Source of the DNA: CAYPHJ01 sp964410485
GTDB lineage: Bacteria; Desulfobacterota; Binatia; UBA9968
DNA length: 64,000 nucleotides
NCBI GenBank assembly: GCA_964410485.1
Contig: CAYPHJ010000006.1
Location: 15,292 to 79,291 of the forward strand
Direction of reading: 5' to 3'
Notes under the pieces: generated by a model
The model's input: the letters and a program-made list of their open reading frames with translations, nothing else
Told to the model about the DNA's origin: nothing
Database searches by the model: none
In this document: positions 17,547 to 26,658 of the stretch, in pieces
Layout of the letters: each line of letters opens with the position of its first letter
Position numbering within the stretch: the stretch's first letter is position 1
Made by a program: the position numbers and the translations under genes

Positions 17547-18812
17547 CTACAGGAAATTTTTGATTTTACGATCGTGTTCAAAATCGCCCAAGAAAGTTAA
17601 TGCCATGTGGTCGGAGCGAAAAACAGTGCGCGCCAGATCAATGACTTCCTCACACGATACCGCGCGGATCGCGCGGATAATTTCATCGCTGGTGATAAAC
17701 CTTCCGAAATAGATCTCATTTCGGGCAATGTGGCTCATCCATGAATCAGTGGATTCCAGCCCGAGTATCATGTTGCCGACAAGCTGCCCTTTCGTTCGAG
17801 AAATCTCGGCTTCGTCGATTCTACCTGCTGCCATATTGTTGAGCTCGTTGAGAATTAAATCGACCACGTCCTCGGCCCATTCCAGACTCGTCCCTGCATA
17901 GATTCCCAAGTACCCGGCGTCTTTGTACGAAGACATGAAAGAGTACACGGAGTAGGCCTTGCCTCGTTTCTCGCGTATCTCTTGAAACAAGCGAGAGCTC
18001 ATGCCGCCGCCCAGAAGCGTGTTGAGAACGAACGCGGCATAGCGCTGCGGATGATCATGACGAATCCCCGGCACGCCCAAGCAGAGGTGAACCTGCTCGA
18101 GCGGTTTTGAATAGTGAAACACGCCAGTTGTCGTCTGGGGCGCGAGGTCGCCTTCAATACGGTCATTGGCCGCAGCGCCCCTGTCGCTCACACGTCCCAA
18201 ACGCTCTGCCAGCGCTTTCACCAACTCGTCATGCTGGATGTGCCCTGCGGCTGCGATCACGACGCGTTCGGGTTGATACCGGGTACGAAAAAAATCGACA
18301 AGGTCCTTACGTTGGAAATGTGAGACTGTTCCTGCACTACCGGCGATGGGACGGCCCAGAGGGTGATCTTTAAAAAAATCCAGATTGAAGAGATCGTGCA
18401 CGTAGTCGTCAGGGGTATCCTCCGCCTGTGAGATCTCCTGGAGAATAACCGACCTTTCCCGCTCGATCTCATCGCCATCGAAGATGGAATTGAGGAACAC
18501 ATCCGTCAGCAGATCAACGGCAAGAGGCAAGTCTTCGTCTAGCACCTTGGCGTAATAGCAGGTCTGCTCTTTGGAGGTAAAGGCGTTAAGAACGCCGCCT
18601 ACGGCATCCATCTCTTCCGCGATACGCGCGGCGCTACGCCGTTCGGTCCCCTTAAAAAGCAAATGCTCGATGAAATGAGAGATGCCGTTTTGGGGGCGGG
18701 ACTCATGGCGTGATCCATTTTCCACCCAAATCCCAAAGCTCACGGAGCGTTGATCCGGCATTTGGTGAGAAACGACGCGGATACCGTTGTTCAGGACCGT
18801 CTTGGCGAACAT
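17547..18812 (-). CDS. M16 family zinc metallopeptidase
   Basis: 421-aa pitrilysin/processing-peptidase family protein. The inverted zinc motif HXXEH is present as HFIEH (about residues 47-51) within NGISHFIEHLLFKGTERR, with the distal Glu expected in the ERSVILQEI region. The C-terminal non-catalytic half has the GLESTDSWMSHIARNE segment. It lies 12 bases after pnp on the same strand, the usual pnp-M16 neighbourhood in many bacteria. The substrate is unknown. Confidence 0.93.
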   Translation of the reverse strand: MFAKTVLNNGIRVVSHQMPDQRSVSFGIWVENGSRHESRPQNGISHFIEHLLFKGTERRSAARIAEEMDAVGGVLNAFTSKEQTCYYAKVLDEDLPLAVDLLTDVFLNSIFDGDEIERERSVILQEISQAEDTPDDYVHDLFNLDFFKDHPLGRPIAGSAGTVSHFQRKDLVDFFRTRYQPERVVIAAAGHIQHDELVKALAERLGRVSDRGAAANDRIEGDLAPQTTTGVFHYSKPLEQVHLCLGVPGIRHDHPQRYAAFVLNTLLGGGMSSRLFQEIREKRGKAYSVYSFMSSYKDAGYLGIYAGTSLEWAEDVVDLILNELNNMAAGRIDEAEISRTKGQLVGNMILGLESTDSWMSHIARNEIYFGRFITSDEIIRAIRAVSCEEVIDLARTVFRSDHMALTFLGDFEHDRKIKNFL

Positions 18813-18824
18813 CGAAGCCGGCGC

Positions 18825-20957
18825 TTATTCCCGAGGCGAATGATCGGCCTCGATTTCGGAACCTGCAGGGGCCGCTTGGCCCGTCTCTCTGAGCGCCTCT
18901 TTTCGGCTCAGCCTGATCTTTCCCTGCTTGTCGATTTCCAGCACCTTGACCATCACCTCGTCACCTTCCTTAAGGACGTCGGAAACCTTGCGAACGCGCT
19001 CGGGTGCAAGCTGGGAGATGTGGATGAGGCCATCCGTTCCCGGCAGAATTTCGACAAAAGCGCCAAAATCGACGATTTTCCTTACCGTTCCTTTGTAGAT
19101 TTTGCCGATTTCCGCTTCGGCCGCGATCTTCTGAACCATTTCAATTGCTTTCCTCGACGCGGCCTCGTCGCTCGAAGCGATCATTACCGTGCCATCATCC
19201 TCCACGTCCATCTTGACGCCGGTTGCTTCAATAATGCCACGAATAACCTTTCCGCCGGGCCCAATAATCTCACGGATTTTTTCCGGCTTGACCTTAAGCG
19301 TAATAATTCGCGGCGCGTGTCCGGACACCGCTGCGCGCGGGGCCGACAGGGTCTGCCCCATGATGTTGAGAATGTGGAGACGACCTTCCCTCGCTTGCTG
19401 CAGCGCCTGGCGCATGATGTCGCGATCCACACCGCTGATTTTTATGTCCATTTGTAGTGAGGTCACTCCCTCCGGAGTCCCGGCCACTTTGAAATCCATG
19501 TCGCCCAGATGATCTTCATCGCCCAAAATGTCGGACAGAATGCGGACATGTTCGCCTTCCTTAATGAGTCCCATCGCTATACCAGCCACCGGAGCGGCCA
19601 CCGGAACGCCGGCATCCATTAACGAAAGAGACCCGCCGCAGACGGTTGCCATGGAGGTGGATCCATTCGACTCAAGAATCTCCGACACGATGCGAACTGT
19701 GTAAGGAAAGCTATCTTCGACAGGGAGCACGGGGAGCAGAGCCCGCTCCGCCAAGTTGCCATGGCCGATCTCACGACGGCTAGGGCCGCGCAGGAACTTG
19801 ACTTCACCCACGCTAAACGGAGGAAAATTGTAGTGAAGCATGAACTTCTTGTAATGCTCTCCGATCAAAGCGTCGATCTTCTGCTCGTCTGACGCGGTTC
19901 CCAGTGTGGTTACCACGAGGGCTTGGGTTTCACCGCGCGTGAACAGCGATGAGCCGTGAGTTCGCGGTAGCACTTGAACCTCGCACGTGATCGGCCGTAT
20001 GTCTTTGAGGCTTCGGCCGTCAATCCTGCGGCCCTGTTGGACTATGAGGTTGCGGAAAGTATCTCTTTTCAGATCCTCGAACGCGCCCTTAATATCCTTC
20101 TCTTTATGGGGAAATTCCTCCAGGGCTGCAGTGACCACTTCGTTCTTGACTTCACCGAATCGTTTGTAGCGGAGCTGTTTTTCCGGTATTTCCACAGCCT
20201 GCTTTAGTTTTTCCTGCGCTAATTCCTCGATCCGGTGAACCACCGTCGAATCACGCGTCGCCAATGGAACGTGACGTTTGGGTTTGCCAATTTCACGCCG
20301 GAACTCTTCCTGCAGATCCAAAAGTGGCTGGATCGCCGCATGACCCGTAAATAAAGCCTCCAGGATCTCGTCTTCGGGAACCATCTTGCCCCCCCCTTCC
20401 ACCATGACGATGGCATCCCGAGTGCCCGCGACAAAAATGTCGGTGTCGCTGTCCTGCAGTTGCGTTTGCGTCGGGTTTATAGCCCAGCGTCCGTCGATCC
20501 GGCCGACCCGCACCCCCGCCAAAGGTCCGTTGAATGGAATATCGGAGACATGAAGGGCGATCGATGTCCCCAGCATAGCAACCACATCGGGATCGTTCTC
20601 CCGATCGGCCGAAAGGACGGTCGCAATGATTTGAGTTTCACAGCGCAGACCCTCGGAAAACAGCGGACGAAGTGAGCGGTCAATCAGTCGGCAGGTAAGA
20701 ATCTCCTTTTCGGATGGACGGCCTTCCCGCTTGAAGAAACCGCCGGGAATTTTCCCGGCAGCGAACGTCCTTTCCTGATAATCGACGGTCAGCGGAAAAA
20801 AATCCGTGTCCAGTTTGACTTCCTTGGCGGCCACCGCTGTCACCAGTGTAACCGTCTCCCCATAACGGACTATAGCGGCACCGTCCGCCTGTTTGGCTAA
20901 CTTGCCCACTTCGATGGACAAAGGCCGGCCGTGAAAATCCAGCTCAAGTTTTTTCAT
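18825..20957 (-). CDS. pnp: Polyribonucleotide nucleotidyltransferase
   Basis: 710-aa PNPase, phosphorolytic 3'-5' exoribonuclease of the RNA degradosome. Two RNase PH-like domains (about 1-215 and 310-540) flank an all-helical linker. They are followed by a KH domain (IREIIGPGGKVIRGI) and an S1 domain (YKGTVRKIVDFGAFVEI). The catalytic-core region contains LAGIAMGLI and DILGDEDHLGDMDFKVAG. An AGAGGA Shine-Dalgarno precedes the ATG. It is downstream of rpsO, the classical rpsO-pnp pair. Confidence 0.97.
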   Translation of the reverse strand: MKKLELDFHGRPLSIEVGKLAKQADGAAIVRYGETVTLVTAVAAKEVKLDTDFFPLTVDYQERTFAAGKIPGGFFKREGRPSEKEILTCRLIDRSLRPLFSEGLRCETQIIATVLSADRENDPDVVAMLGTSIALHVSDIPFNGPLAGVRVGRIDGRWAINPTQTQLQDSDTDIFVAGTRDAIVMVEGGGKMVPEDEILEALFTGHAAIQPLLDLQEEFRREIGKPKRHVPLATRDSTVVHRIEELAQEKLKQAVEIPEKQLRYKRFGEVKNEVVTAALEEFPHKEKDIKGAFEDLKRDTFRNLIVQQGRRIDGRSLKDIRPITCEVQVLPRTHGSSLFTRGETQALVVTTLGTASDEQKIDALIGEHYKKFMLHYNFPPFSVGEVKFLRGPSRREIGHGNLAERALLPVLPVEDSFPYTVRIVSEILESNGSTSMATVCGGSLSLMDAGVPVAAPVAGIAMGLIKEGEHVRILSDILGDEDHLGDMDFKVAGTPEGVTSLQMDIKISGVDRDIMRQALQQAREGRLHILNIMGQTLSAPRAAVSGHAPRIITLKVKPEKIREIIGPGGKVIRGIIEATGVKMDVEDDGTVMIASSDEAASRKAIEMVQKIAAEAEIGKIYKGTVRKIVDFGAFVEILPGTDGLIHISQLAPERVRKVSDVLKEGDEVMVKVLEIDKQGKIRLSRKEALRETGQAAPAGSEIEADHSPRE

Positions 20958-21027
20958 TCTAGGATCCTCTGAGATGAGGGGTGTCTAACGGAGGTGTGAT
21001 AAGGAGGGGCCACTGCTTAGGAAGAAA

Positions 21028-21297
21028 TTACTTTCTGATTCCTAGGCGTTGGATCAGACTCTGGTATCTCTGAAAATCCCTTTGCTTGAGATAGTCGAGA
21101 AGTCTCCGTCGTTGGCCTACCAGCTTAAGGAGACCTCGTCGTGAATGGTGATCTTTAACGTGAACCTTGAAGTGCGCGGTCAAATAATCAATGCGCTTGC
21201 TGAGTAAAGCAACCTGCACTTCCGGAGAGCCGGTATCCGTCTGATGAAGCCTGAACTGCTCGATCATCTCCTGTTTTTGTGGCTGAGCAATTCCCAT
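21028..21297 (-). CDS. rpsO: 30S ribosomal protein S15
   Basis: 89 aa from ATG 21297 (MGIAQPQKQEMIEQFRLHQT), preceded by GGAGAAG; an in-frame ATG 15 bases upstream is possible. Conserved TDTGSPEVQVALLSKRI and DHHSRRGLLKLVGQRRRLLD are present. It binds 16S rRNA at the central domain. A good promoter lies upstream and pnp follows. Confidence 0.97.
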   Translation of the reverse strand: MGIAQPQKQEMIEQFRLHQTDTGSPEVQVALLSKRIDYLTAHFKVHVKDHHSRRGLLKLVGQRRRLLDYLKQRDFQRYQSLIQRLGIRK

Positions 21298-21341
21298 CTC
21301 TTCTCCGCTCATCTTCTCTCTTTCATTTGTAAGTTAAATTC

Positions 21342-21370
21342 TTTTTAGCACAGCGACTTAGCCTTGTAAA
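21342..21370 (-). promoter_or_regulatory. Promoter candidate of rpsO-pnp
   Basis: TTTACA (21370-21365), 17 bases, TAAAAA (21347-21342), with TGC just before the -10 (extended -10 like). It ends about 45 bases before the rpsO start. Confidence 0.6.
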
Positions 21371-21429
21371 GCGAGCCACCGCGCCGCAAACGAGTGCGAA
21401 TTTCCTAGTTTCCTGTTTCGGTTTTTGCA

Positions 21430-21460
21430 TACGGGACCCGGAACCCGAGACCTGAGACAA
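21430..21460. repeat. GTCTCGGG-family repeat, single arm
   Basis: ACGGGACCCGGAACCCGAGA and CCTGAGAC words in the divergent gap between rpsO and the protease gene. Confidence 0.45.
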
Positions 21461-21508
21461 AGAACGCAGCAGTTTGGCGAGCCGCCAAATTGTGTTACAC
21501 TCGGTGCC

Positions 21509-22117
21509 ATGTTGGCGGCGGCATTAGTTCCCGCACTGGCCCTTTGGCTTGGATTGGCAGAAATATTTCCAGCCTTTGCCGCGCAGTTTTACCGCTGGGT
21601 GGACCAGCACGGCGTAGTTCACTTTACTGACAATCTCCACAACATCCCTGCAGATCGCCGGGAGGGCGCAGTTCGGATTCCCGCAAAGGAACGCCCCAGA
21701 CCTAACAGCCCGGCCAAGGCCCCGTCTCCAACCAAGGCCAGTATTCCGTTTGAAAAACATGGCCATGTGGTGGTCATTCAGGCCAAACTCAACAACAAGG
21801 CAGCGGCCAGGTTAGTGGTGGATACCGGCGCCAGCTACACGATTATTTCCCACGCCATGGCGAAAGAACTCAACGTCGTACCCTCCGTCAATGCCAGTGC
21901 CATGACTTTCCAGACAGCCAACGGCGTCATCCAGGCACCGCTGGTTACGCTGCACTCCATCGAGGTGGGCGGTATGGAGGTCAAAGACCTTGCTGCGGCT
22001 GTTCATGATGCCGTCCCCGACCCAGCGGTCACGGGTCTTCTGGGACTCAATTTCCTCAGCAATTTTCGGATGGATATCGATACCCAAAATAGTCTGCTGC
22101 ACCTGGAGCGACGGTAA
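21509..22117 (+). CDS. Periplasmic retropepsin-like aspartic protease with DUF4124 N-terminus
   Basis: 202 aa from ATG 21509. A signal peptide (about residues 1-24, hydrophobic ALVPALALWLGLAEIF, ending AFA-A) leads into a DUF4124 segment (FYRWVDQHGVVHFTDN). A retroviral-type aspartic protease domain follows, with the catalytic motif VVDTGASYTIIS and the second hallmark GLLGLNFLSNF. One DTG per chain implies a homodimer. An upstream in-frame start at 21425 lacks support because the added residues are encoded by a repeat. TTGGCG-N16-TACACT just upstream could be its promoter, giving a very short leader. The substrate is unknown. Confidence 0.8.
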   Translation: MLAAALVPALALWLGLAEIFPAFAAQFYRWVDQHGVVHFTDNLHNIPADRREGAVRIPAKERPRPNSPAKAPSPTKASIPFEKHGHVVVIQAKLNNKAAARLVVDTGASYTIISHAMAKELNVVPSVNASAMTFQTANGVIQAPLVTLHSIEVGGMEVKDLAAAVHDAVPDPAVTGLLGLNFLSNFRMDIDTQNSLLHLERR

Positions 22118-22126
22118 GCTCGCACC

Positions 22127-22159
22127 TGTAGGGGTAGACCTGGGTGTCCGCCCCCTACA
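22127..22159. repeat. TGTAGGGG palindrome between convergent genes
   Basis: TGTAGGGG (22127-22134) and CCCCTACA (22152-22159) form a perfect 8-bp stem. It resembles a dispersed palindromic element seen widely in environmental genomes and could act as a bidirectional transcript end. No T-tract is present. Confidence 0.6.
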
Positions 22160-22241
22160 AGTCACTCGCGCGTTCCGTCCCTTTTTAAAAGAGTTACCGT
22201 CTTTCGTCTGGTCAATTCCTCGCATTCGCCACAAGCTCTCG

Positions 22242-22589
22242 TCAGAGGGAGATTTTCTCTTCGTCCGGAACGATGTCGGTTACTAAATCGCGTATCACAC
22301 GCCGTTTTGGAAGAGGCTCCAGCGAGACCAGTTCCGGGGTTAGTTTTATCATACAAGTATACTCCACCTCACCATTGACCAAGGCCATGCACGTCTTACA
22401 GGCGTTGGCGTTGATGCAGCTATAGCGAATGGCAAGTGTGCTGTCGAGATGCGTGCGAATCCAGCGCAGCGCGTCGAGAACAGACATGCCCTCTTCGTAC
22501 GGAACTATAAAGGTTTCGTAGTGGCATTCTTCATGTGGCCCACCGCGGCGAATCCGAAGTGTTGCGGTCCTGAGTGTGCCGTCGCTCAT
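22242..22589 (-). CDS. 2Fe-2S ferredoxin-fold protein (truncated SdhB/FrdB-like)
   Basis: 115-aa protein matching only the N-terminal plant-ferredoxin-type domain of succinate dehydrogenase/fumarate reductase iron-sulfur subunits (TLRIRRGG, SVLDALRWIR, then the cluster ligands). The ligand pattern is C-x5-C-x2-C-x11-C (YSCINANACKTC to EYTC), with one residue more in the first spacing than the usual C-x4-C. The C-terminal 4Fe-4S/3Fe-4S domain of SdhB is absent and the gene ends normally, so this is a natural short form or a truncation. It overlaps the flavoprotein stop by 4 bases (ATGA), so the two are translationally coupled and probably form a soluble complex. Confidence 0.8.
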   Translation of the reverse strand: MSDGTLRTATLRIRRGGPHEECHYETFIVPYEEGMSVLDALRWIRTHLDSTLAIRYSCINANACKTCMALVNGEVEYTCMIKLTPELVSLEPLPKRRVIRDLVTDIVPDEEKISL

Positions 22590-24289
22590 GGTACAGCCTC
22601 GCCCTGAGCGGAGCGCACAGGAGAAAACCAGCCGGATACTATTTGACCGCTCTTGAGTTTCACCACGTGGTTTTTTTCAAAATCAGGTTCGGTTTCGGGA
22701 AAATCTTCGCGCTGATGAGCGCCCCGGCTCTCGGTCCGTGCGAGCGCCGAGTTGAGCACCGCCTCGGCAACAATCACCATGGCGCGCAGTTCGAACCAAT
22801 CCTGCAGATCTAAATTGTAAGCGTGTTGGTTCGACACCGAAAGGCTGGCAAGCTCTTTATTTTGCATTTCTTGCACGCGTGCCAACGCGGCAGCGAGTTT
22901 TGCGCCCGTACGGAACGGTCCGGCTTTTTCCCACATTAACTGCTGTAACTCTATTTGCAGGGTCACTGGCGTTTGCGCATCTTTGCGTTTTTCGGCTCGA
23001 ATCGAGCGGACCCGATCGACTGTGGCAACCGCACTGTGGTTATCAAAGACCGGTGGCAATCTCTTCGCATTCTCGGCCGCAGAACGTCCGGCCCGTTCGC
23101 CAAAGACAAAGGCTTCTGTTATGGCATTCCCGGACAGCCGATTAGCGCCATTGGCCCCACCGACAGCTTCTCCGGCGGCGTAAAGCCCCTCGATCCGCGT
23201 TGCCATCATGGCATCGGTACGAATCCCACCCATGTGATAGTGGGCCATGGGTCCCACTTCAACCGGCGTCCGGGTAAGATCGATGCCATTGGCGAGGAGT
23301 CGATCGATCACGGGCCCAAAGGCCGCTCGCAAAGTAAGCTCAGGAATGTGACGAAAATCGAGATAGGCGCCGCGATGAGGCGAGCCGCGGCCGGCCTCCA
23401 CCTCTTTTAAGATGGCATATGCCGCCACATCGCGCGTCGCCGTGTACTTGCCAAAATCGGAACCCCCGTACCGATCGATAAACTCCTCGAAGTGACCATT
23501 GAGCAGTTTGCCGCCTAGTTTATAGCGAAAAGGATCCCACATGATCGGGTCCATCCCCACCAAACGCGGCGCCAGGTGACCGATAGGAAAAAACTGGACG
23601 AATTCCATATCCACCAACTCAGCCCCCGCCCATAAAGCCAATGCATAGGCCTCCCCTGCCATGTTCGTTGAGGCGCTATTTCTCGCGTAAAGTTTGGTCA
23701 ACCCCCCCGCAGCTAGAATGACGGATTTCGCTTGAAACGTGAGGATTTCCCCGTCCACAACGTTCAGGCCTACGGCACCAACCGCTCGCTGATCTGACGT
23801 TACAATATCCAGTACAGCCACATTGCTGATGCGCCTTATCTCGTGAATCCCGCTGATTTTGCGCCTTAGCGTTGCCGCGACTGCCGGACCTGTGTTGAGA
23901 AAGTCAACGTAGCAACAGCGGCGGCGGCTGTGGCCGGGGGCGATCTCTTGTTTTATGTGATCGTCTTCGCGGGCCCAGCGCGTCCCCCACTCTTCCATCT
24001 CGAAGATCCGCGCTGGGCCCTCTGCACATAGCAGTGCAGCAAGAGCTTCATTACACAGAGCGCGTCCCGCTCTCACGGTGTCCGCGAAATGAATCGTCCA
24101 ATGATCCGGCTCTTGCTGTCCGAGGGCCGCGGCCACTGTCATCTGTGCCATCACAGTCGCGCCGCCACGACCGACAAGACTCTTGTCGAGTAAAATGACC
24201 GCCGACCCGCTGCGCGCCGCAGCAATGGCCGCATACATACCGGCTCCGCCCGCGCCAATGATCAGGACGTCAGTCGATAAATGTGTCAT
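22586..24289 (-). CDS. FAD-dependent oxidoreductase, FrdA/SdhA-like flavoprotein subunit
   Basis: 567 aa. The N-terminal dinucleotide-binding motif VLIIGAGGAGMYAAIAAA is followed by GRGGATVMAQ, where SdhA has the covalent-flavin His; no His is present, so FAD is probably non-covalent. The central region has VILAAGGLTKLYARN and the capping region includes GPMAHYHMGGIRTD, as in fumarate reductases, and the C-terminal NRLSGNAITEAFVFGERAG motif is also present. It is coupled to a small 2Fe-2S protein. No membrane anchor genes are nearby. Fumarate reductase-like, adenylylsulfate reductase-like or L-aspartate oxidase-like activity are alternatives; the substrate cannot be settled. Confidence 0.82.
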   Translation of the reverse strand: MTHLSTDVLIIGAGGAGMYAAIAAARSGSAVILLDKSLVGRGGATVMAQMTVAAALGQQEPDHWTIHFADTVRAGRALCNEALAALLCAEGPARIFEMEEWGTRWAREDDHIKQEIAPGHSRRRCCYVDFLNTGPAVAATLRRKISGIHEIRRISNVAVLDIVTSDQRAVGAVGLNVVDGEILTFQAKSVILAAGGLTKLYARNSASTNMAGEAYALALWAGAELVDMEFVQFFPIGHLAPRLVGMDPIMWDPFRYKLGGKLLNGHFEEFIDRYGGSDFGKYTATRDVAAYAILKEVEAGRGSPHRGAYLDFRHIPELTLRAAFGPVIDRLLANGIDLTRTPVEVGPMAHYHMGGIRTDAMMATRIEGLYAAGEAVGGANGANRLSGNAITEAFVFGERAGRSAAENAKRLPPVFDNHSAVATVDRVRSIRAEKRKDAQTPVTLQIELQQLMWEKAGPFRTGAKLAAALARVQEMQNKELASLSVSNQHAYNLDLQDWFELRAMVIVAEAVLNSALARTESRGAHQREDFPETEPDFEKNHVVKLKSGQIVSGWFSPVRSAQGEAVP

Positions 24290-24290
24290 T

Positions 24291-24412
24291 TACCCTTACC
24301 CCTTCCCCCTCCCTAAAGGGCCCTAAAGGGCGAGGGTAAAAAATGGTATCCTTGAGCCTTTTTTGCCTCGAGTTATTCCCTCTCCTTGTGGGAGAGGGAA
24401 TAGGCTGAGGGT
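24291..24412. repeat. CCCTC/GAGGG intergenic hairpins
   Basis: Includes two copies of CCCTAAAGGG (about 24315-24334). It also includes a perfect 12-bp stem TATTCCCTCTCC (24374-24385) / GGAGAGGGAATA (24391-24402) with a 5-base loop. It is related to the element at 2707-2824. Confidence 0.65.
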
Positions 24413-24517
24413 TCGCTTCACCGTCCACGGCGAGTGTAAACTCATGCGTCAGTTCGTGGCGAGAAAGTATTTCGTGAACTACCAAAGGCTTCTCACAGTT
24501 GATTCTGCTTGCCGGAT

Positions 24518-25243
24518 TCATTTAGCCGCGGCGCCACTTTCCTGCAATTTCTCTAGCGCTTTCTTCGCCGCCTCCTGCTCGGCCTGTTTCTTAGTTCGGC
24601 CCTCGCCTTTGCCCAGCACCTTCCCGCCGAGAACGATCTCCGTTACAAAACGTTTCTCATGTGCCGGACCCGACTCGGATACGACCCGATAGCTGGGCGG
24701 CGCGTGGAACAGCATCTGGCCGATCTCTTGTAGCCGAGTTTTATAATCTTGCTGACCCAGTCGTTTTTCCTCCACATCGCCGGCAAAGTAGTGCTCAATA
24801 ACACTGCGCGCCGGTTCATAACCGCCATCGCTATAAACGGCACCCAATAGCGCCTCAAACGCCCCGGCAAGAATCGAAGGCTTGCTCCGACCTCCGCTGC
24901 GCTCTTCGCCTTTCCCGAGTCTCAAAAGAGGGCCAAGCTTGAGAGCGGCGGCCTTCTCTGCCAATACGGACGAATTGACGAGAGCTGCCCGCATCCTGGA
25001 AAGATCTCCCTCGCTACGGTCAGGGAAGCGGCGCATCAAAAGGTCACTGATTGCCAGTTCGAGTACGGCATCGCCGAGAAATTCCAGGACCTCGTTATGA
25101 TCATGGCTTCTGAGGCGATTACTGGAAACGTGCGTCAAACAGCGCACGAGGAGCGATGGATCTTTGAAGAAGTATCCGAGTTGCTTTTGTAGCACAGTCA
25201 GCCGGGGCTCTCTCTTTGAGCCGGTGTTATCGTGTATCTGCAA
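24518..25243 (-). CDS. rnc: Ribonuclease III
   Basis: 241-aa double-strand-specific endoribonuclease. The catalytic signature HNEVLEFLGDAVLELAI is present, with the second acidic cluster in LAGAFEALLGAVYSDGG. A C-terminal dsRBD (YKTRLQEIGQ to EQEAAKKALEKLQ) follows. The start is TTG 25243, overlapping the end of mtaB by 17 bases; an internal GTG nearer to the conserved LQKQLGYFF is possible. Coupled to mtaB. Confidence 0.95.
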   Translation of the reverse strand: MQIHDNTGSKREPRLTVLQKQLGYFFKDPSLLVRCLTHVSSNRLRSHDHNEVLEFLGDAVLELAISDLLMRRFPDRSEGDLSRMRAALVNSSVLAEKAAALKLGPLLRLGKGEERSGGRSKPSILAGAFEALLGAVYSDGGYEPARSVIEHYFAGDVEEKRLGQQDYKTRLQEIGQMLFHAPPSYRVVSESGPAHEKRFVTEIVLGGKVLGKGEGRTKKQAEQEAAKKALEKLQESGAAAK

Positions 25244-26567
25244 CGAGGCGGTCCTCGCCCGCGGAGCCGGTTACCGGCGCCCCCAATATCAATCCGTCTT
25301 GGAAACTCGTGAGTTTCACCCGTATTTCGCGGTTAGCAACTGCTTGGCCGCGGCAAACCATGACCGGCAGGTAGTTGCGTGTAAAACCGCGTTGCAGGCC
25401 TGTTCTTTTATCGATCTTATCTTCCAGCAACACCGAGACTTCCTGGCCCAGAAAACGCGACAAAAAGTCCCTTTTCTTTTCATCCCCTAACTCACGCATC
25501 CGTCGCGCCCGCGCTTTCTTGACGTGGGCAGGAAGCTGACCTGTTAATCCGGCTGCGAGCGTGCCACGGCGCACTGAATAGGGAAACACGTGAAAGTAGG
25601 TAAGCGGAAGCGACGCAAAAAAAGCCAGCGATGCTTCAAACTGCGCATCGGTCTCTCCCGGAAAGCCAACGATGATGTCGGTGCCCAAAGAGGCCTGGGG
25701 CAATCGGCCCCGTATTCTGTTCAGCAGCTGCCGATAATATGCGGTGTCGTAATTGCGCCGCATCTGCTTCAGAATGTGATCTTCCCCCGCCTGGGCGCAG
25801 ACGTGAAAGTGCGGGCAGATGACGTCGGAGCCGGCGACCAGATCAAGCAACCTGTCCGGCGCTTCGCGTGGGTCCAAAGAGCTTAGCCGCACGCGCGGCA
25901 CGACGCGGCTCTTGTGCATCATCTCCAACAGGCTCGTTAAGTCCGTCTTGGGGAGAAGGTCCTGACCGTAGCCGCCGAGGTGAATGCCGGTGAGGACAAC
26001 CTCCACATAGCCGGAGCTCGCGAGTTGCTCCGCCTGCTCCATGACCGTTTTTGGCGGCACGCTTCGACTCAAACCCCGGGCCGTCGGAATAATACAGTAG
26101 GTGCAGGAATAATTGCAGCCTTCCTGGATTTTGAGGAATGCCCGAGTATGCCCCGGAAGCGCTCGCGTCCCGAGCATGCGCACGCCGCGCTCGCGCTTGA
26201 CATCGCTCACGGCCACTAGAACGCGACTGTCCGTGGCTCGTCGGTCGACCCATGTGAGCAGATCATCCAGTCGATTGAGCCCGACCACGTAATCCACCCC
26301 CGTGAGCGCCGCCAGTTCGGCCGGATGAACCTGAGCGTAACAACCCGTCATCAGCACCTTGGCAGCGGGGTTCGTTCTCTTTGCGCGCCGCACGAGCTGG
26401 CGCGCTTCCCAATCGGCACGATCTGTTACTGTGCAGGTGTTGATAATGTAGCAGTCGGCGGCCTCGGCGAACGGAACCAACAAGTGATTTTTTTGCAGAC
26501 GGCTTTGAATGACTGCGGAGTCGTACTGGTTAATCTTGCAACCAAGCGTTGTGATCGCGATGCGCAT
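25227..26567 (-). CDS. mtaB: tRNA t6A37 methylthiotransferase MtaB
   Basis: 446-aa radical SAM enzyme of the MiaB/RimO superfamily that adds a methylthio group to t6A37 in tRNA. The N-terminal MTTase domain starts ITTLGCKINQYDSA, and two further cluster cysteines lie in IINTCTVT and MTGCYAQVHP. The radical SAM motif is CNYSCTYC (CxxxCxxC), and a TRAM-like C-terminus is present. The GCKINQYDS form identifies MtaB rather than MiaB (GCQMN). First gene of an mtaB-rnc pair. Confidence 0.93.
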   Translation of the reverse strand: MRIAITTLGCKINQYDSAVIQSRLQKNHLLVPFAEAADCYIINTCTVTDRADWEARQLVRRAKRTNPAAKVLMTGCYAQVHPAELAALTGVDYVVGLNRLDDLLTWVDRRATDSRVLVAVSDVKRERGVRMLGTRALPGHTRAFLKIQEGCNYSCTYCIIPTARGLSRSVPPKTVMEQAEQLASSGYVEVVLTGIHLGGYGQDLLPKTDLTSLLEMMHKSRVVPRVRLSSLDPREAPDRLLDLVAGSDVICPHFHVCAQAGEDHILKQMRRNYDTAYYRQLLNRIRGRLPQASLGTDIIVGFPGETDAQFEASLAFFASLPLTYFHVFPYSVRRGTLAAGLTGQLPAHVKKARARRMRELGDEKKRDFLSRFLGQEVSVLLEDKIDKRTGLQRGFTRNYLPVMVCRGQAVANREIRVKLTSFQDGLILGAPVTGSAGEDRLVADTR

Positions 26568-26579
26568 CTGTCTTGAACC

Positions 26580-26651
26580 GTCTCAGGTCTCGGGTCCAAC
26601 GTCTCGAGTTTCCGTTATTCCGAGAACTCGGGACGCGAGACACGAGACATC
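26580..26651. repeat. GTCTCGGG-family inverted repeat between mnmA and mtaB
   Basis: GTCTCAGGTCTCGGGTCC... (26580-26611) faces AACTCGGGACGCGAGACACG (26625-26651) across about 14 bases, giving a long imperfect hairpin. Confidence 0.65.
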
Positions 26652-26658
26652 TTATTCA

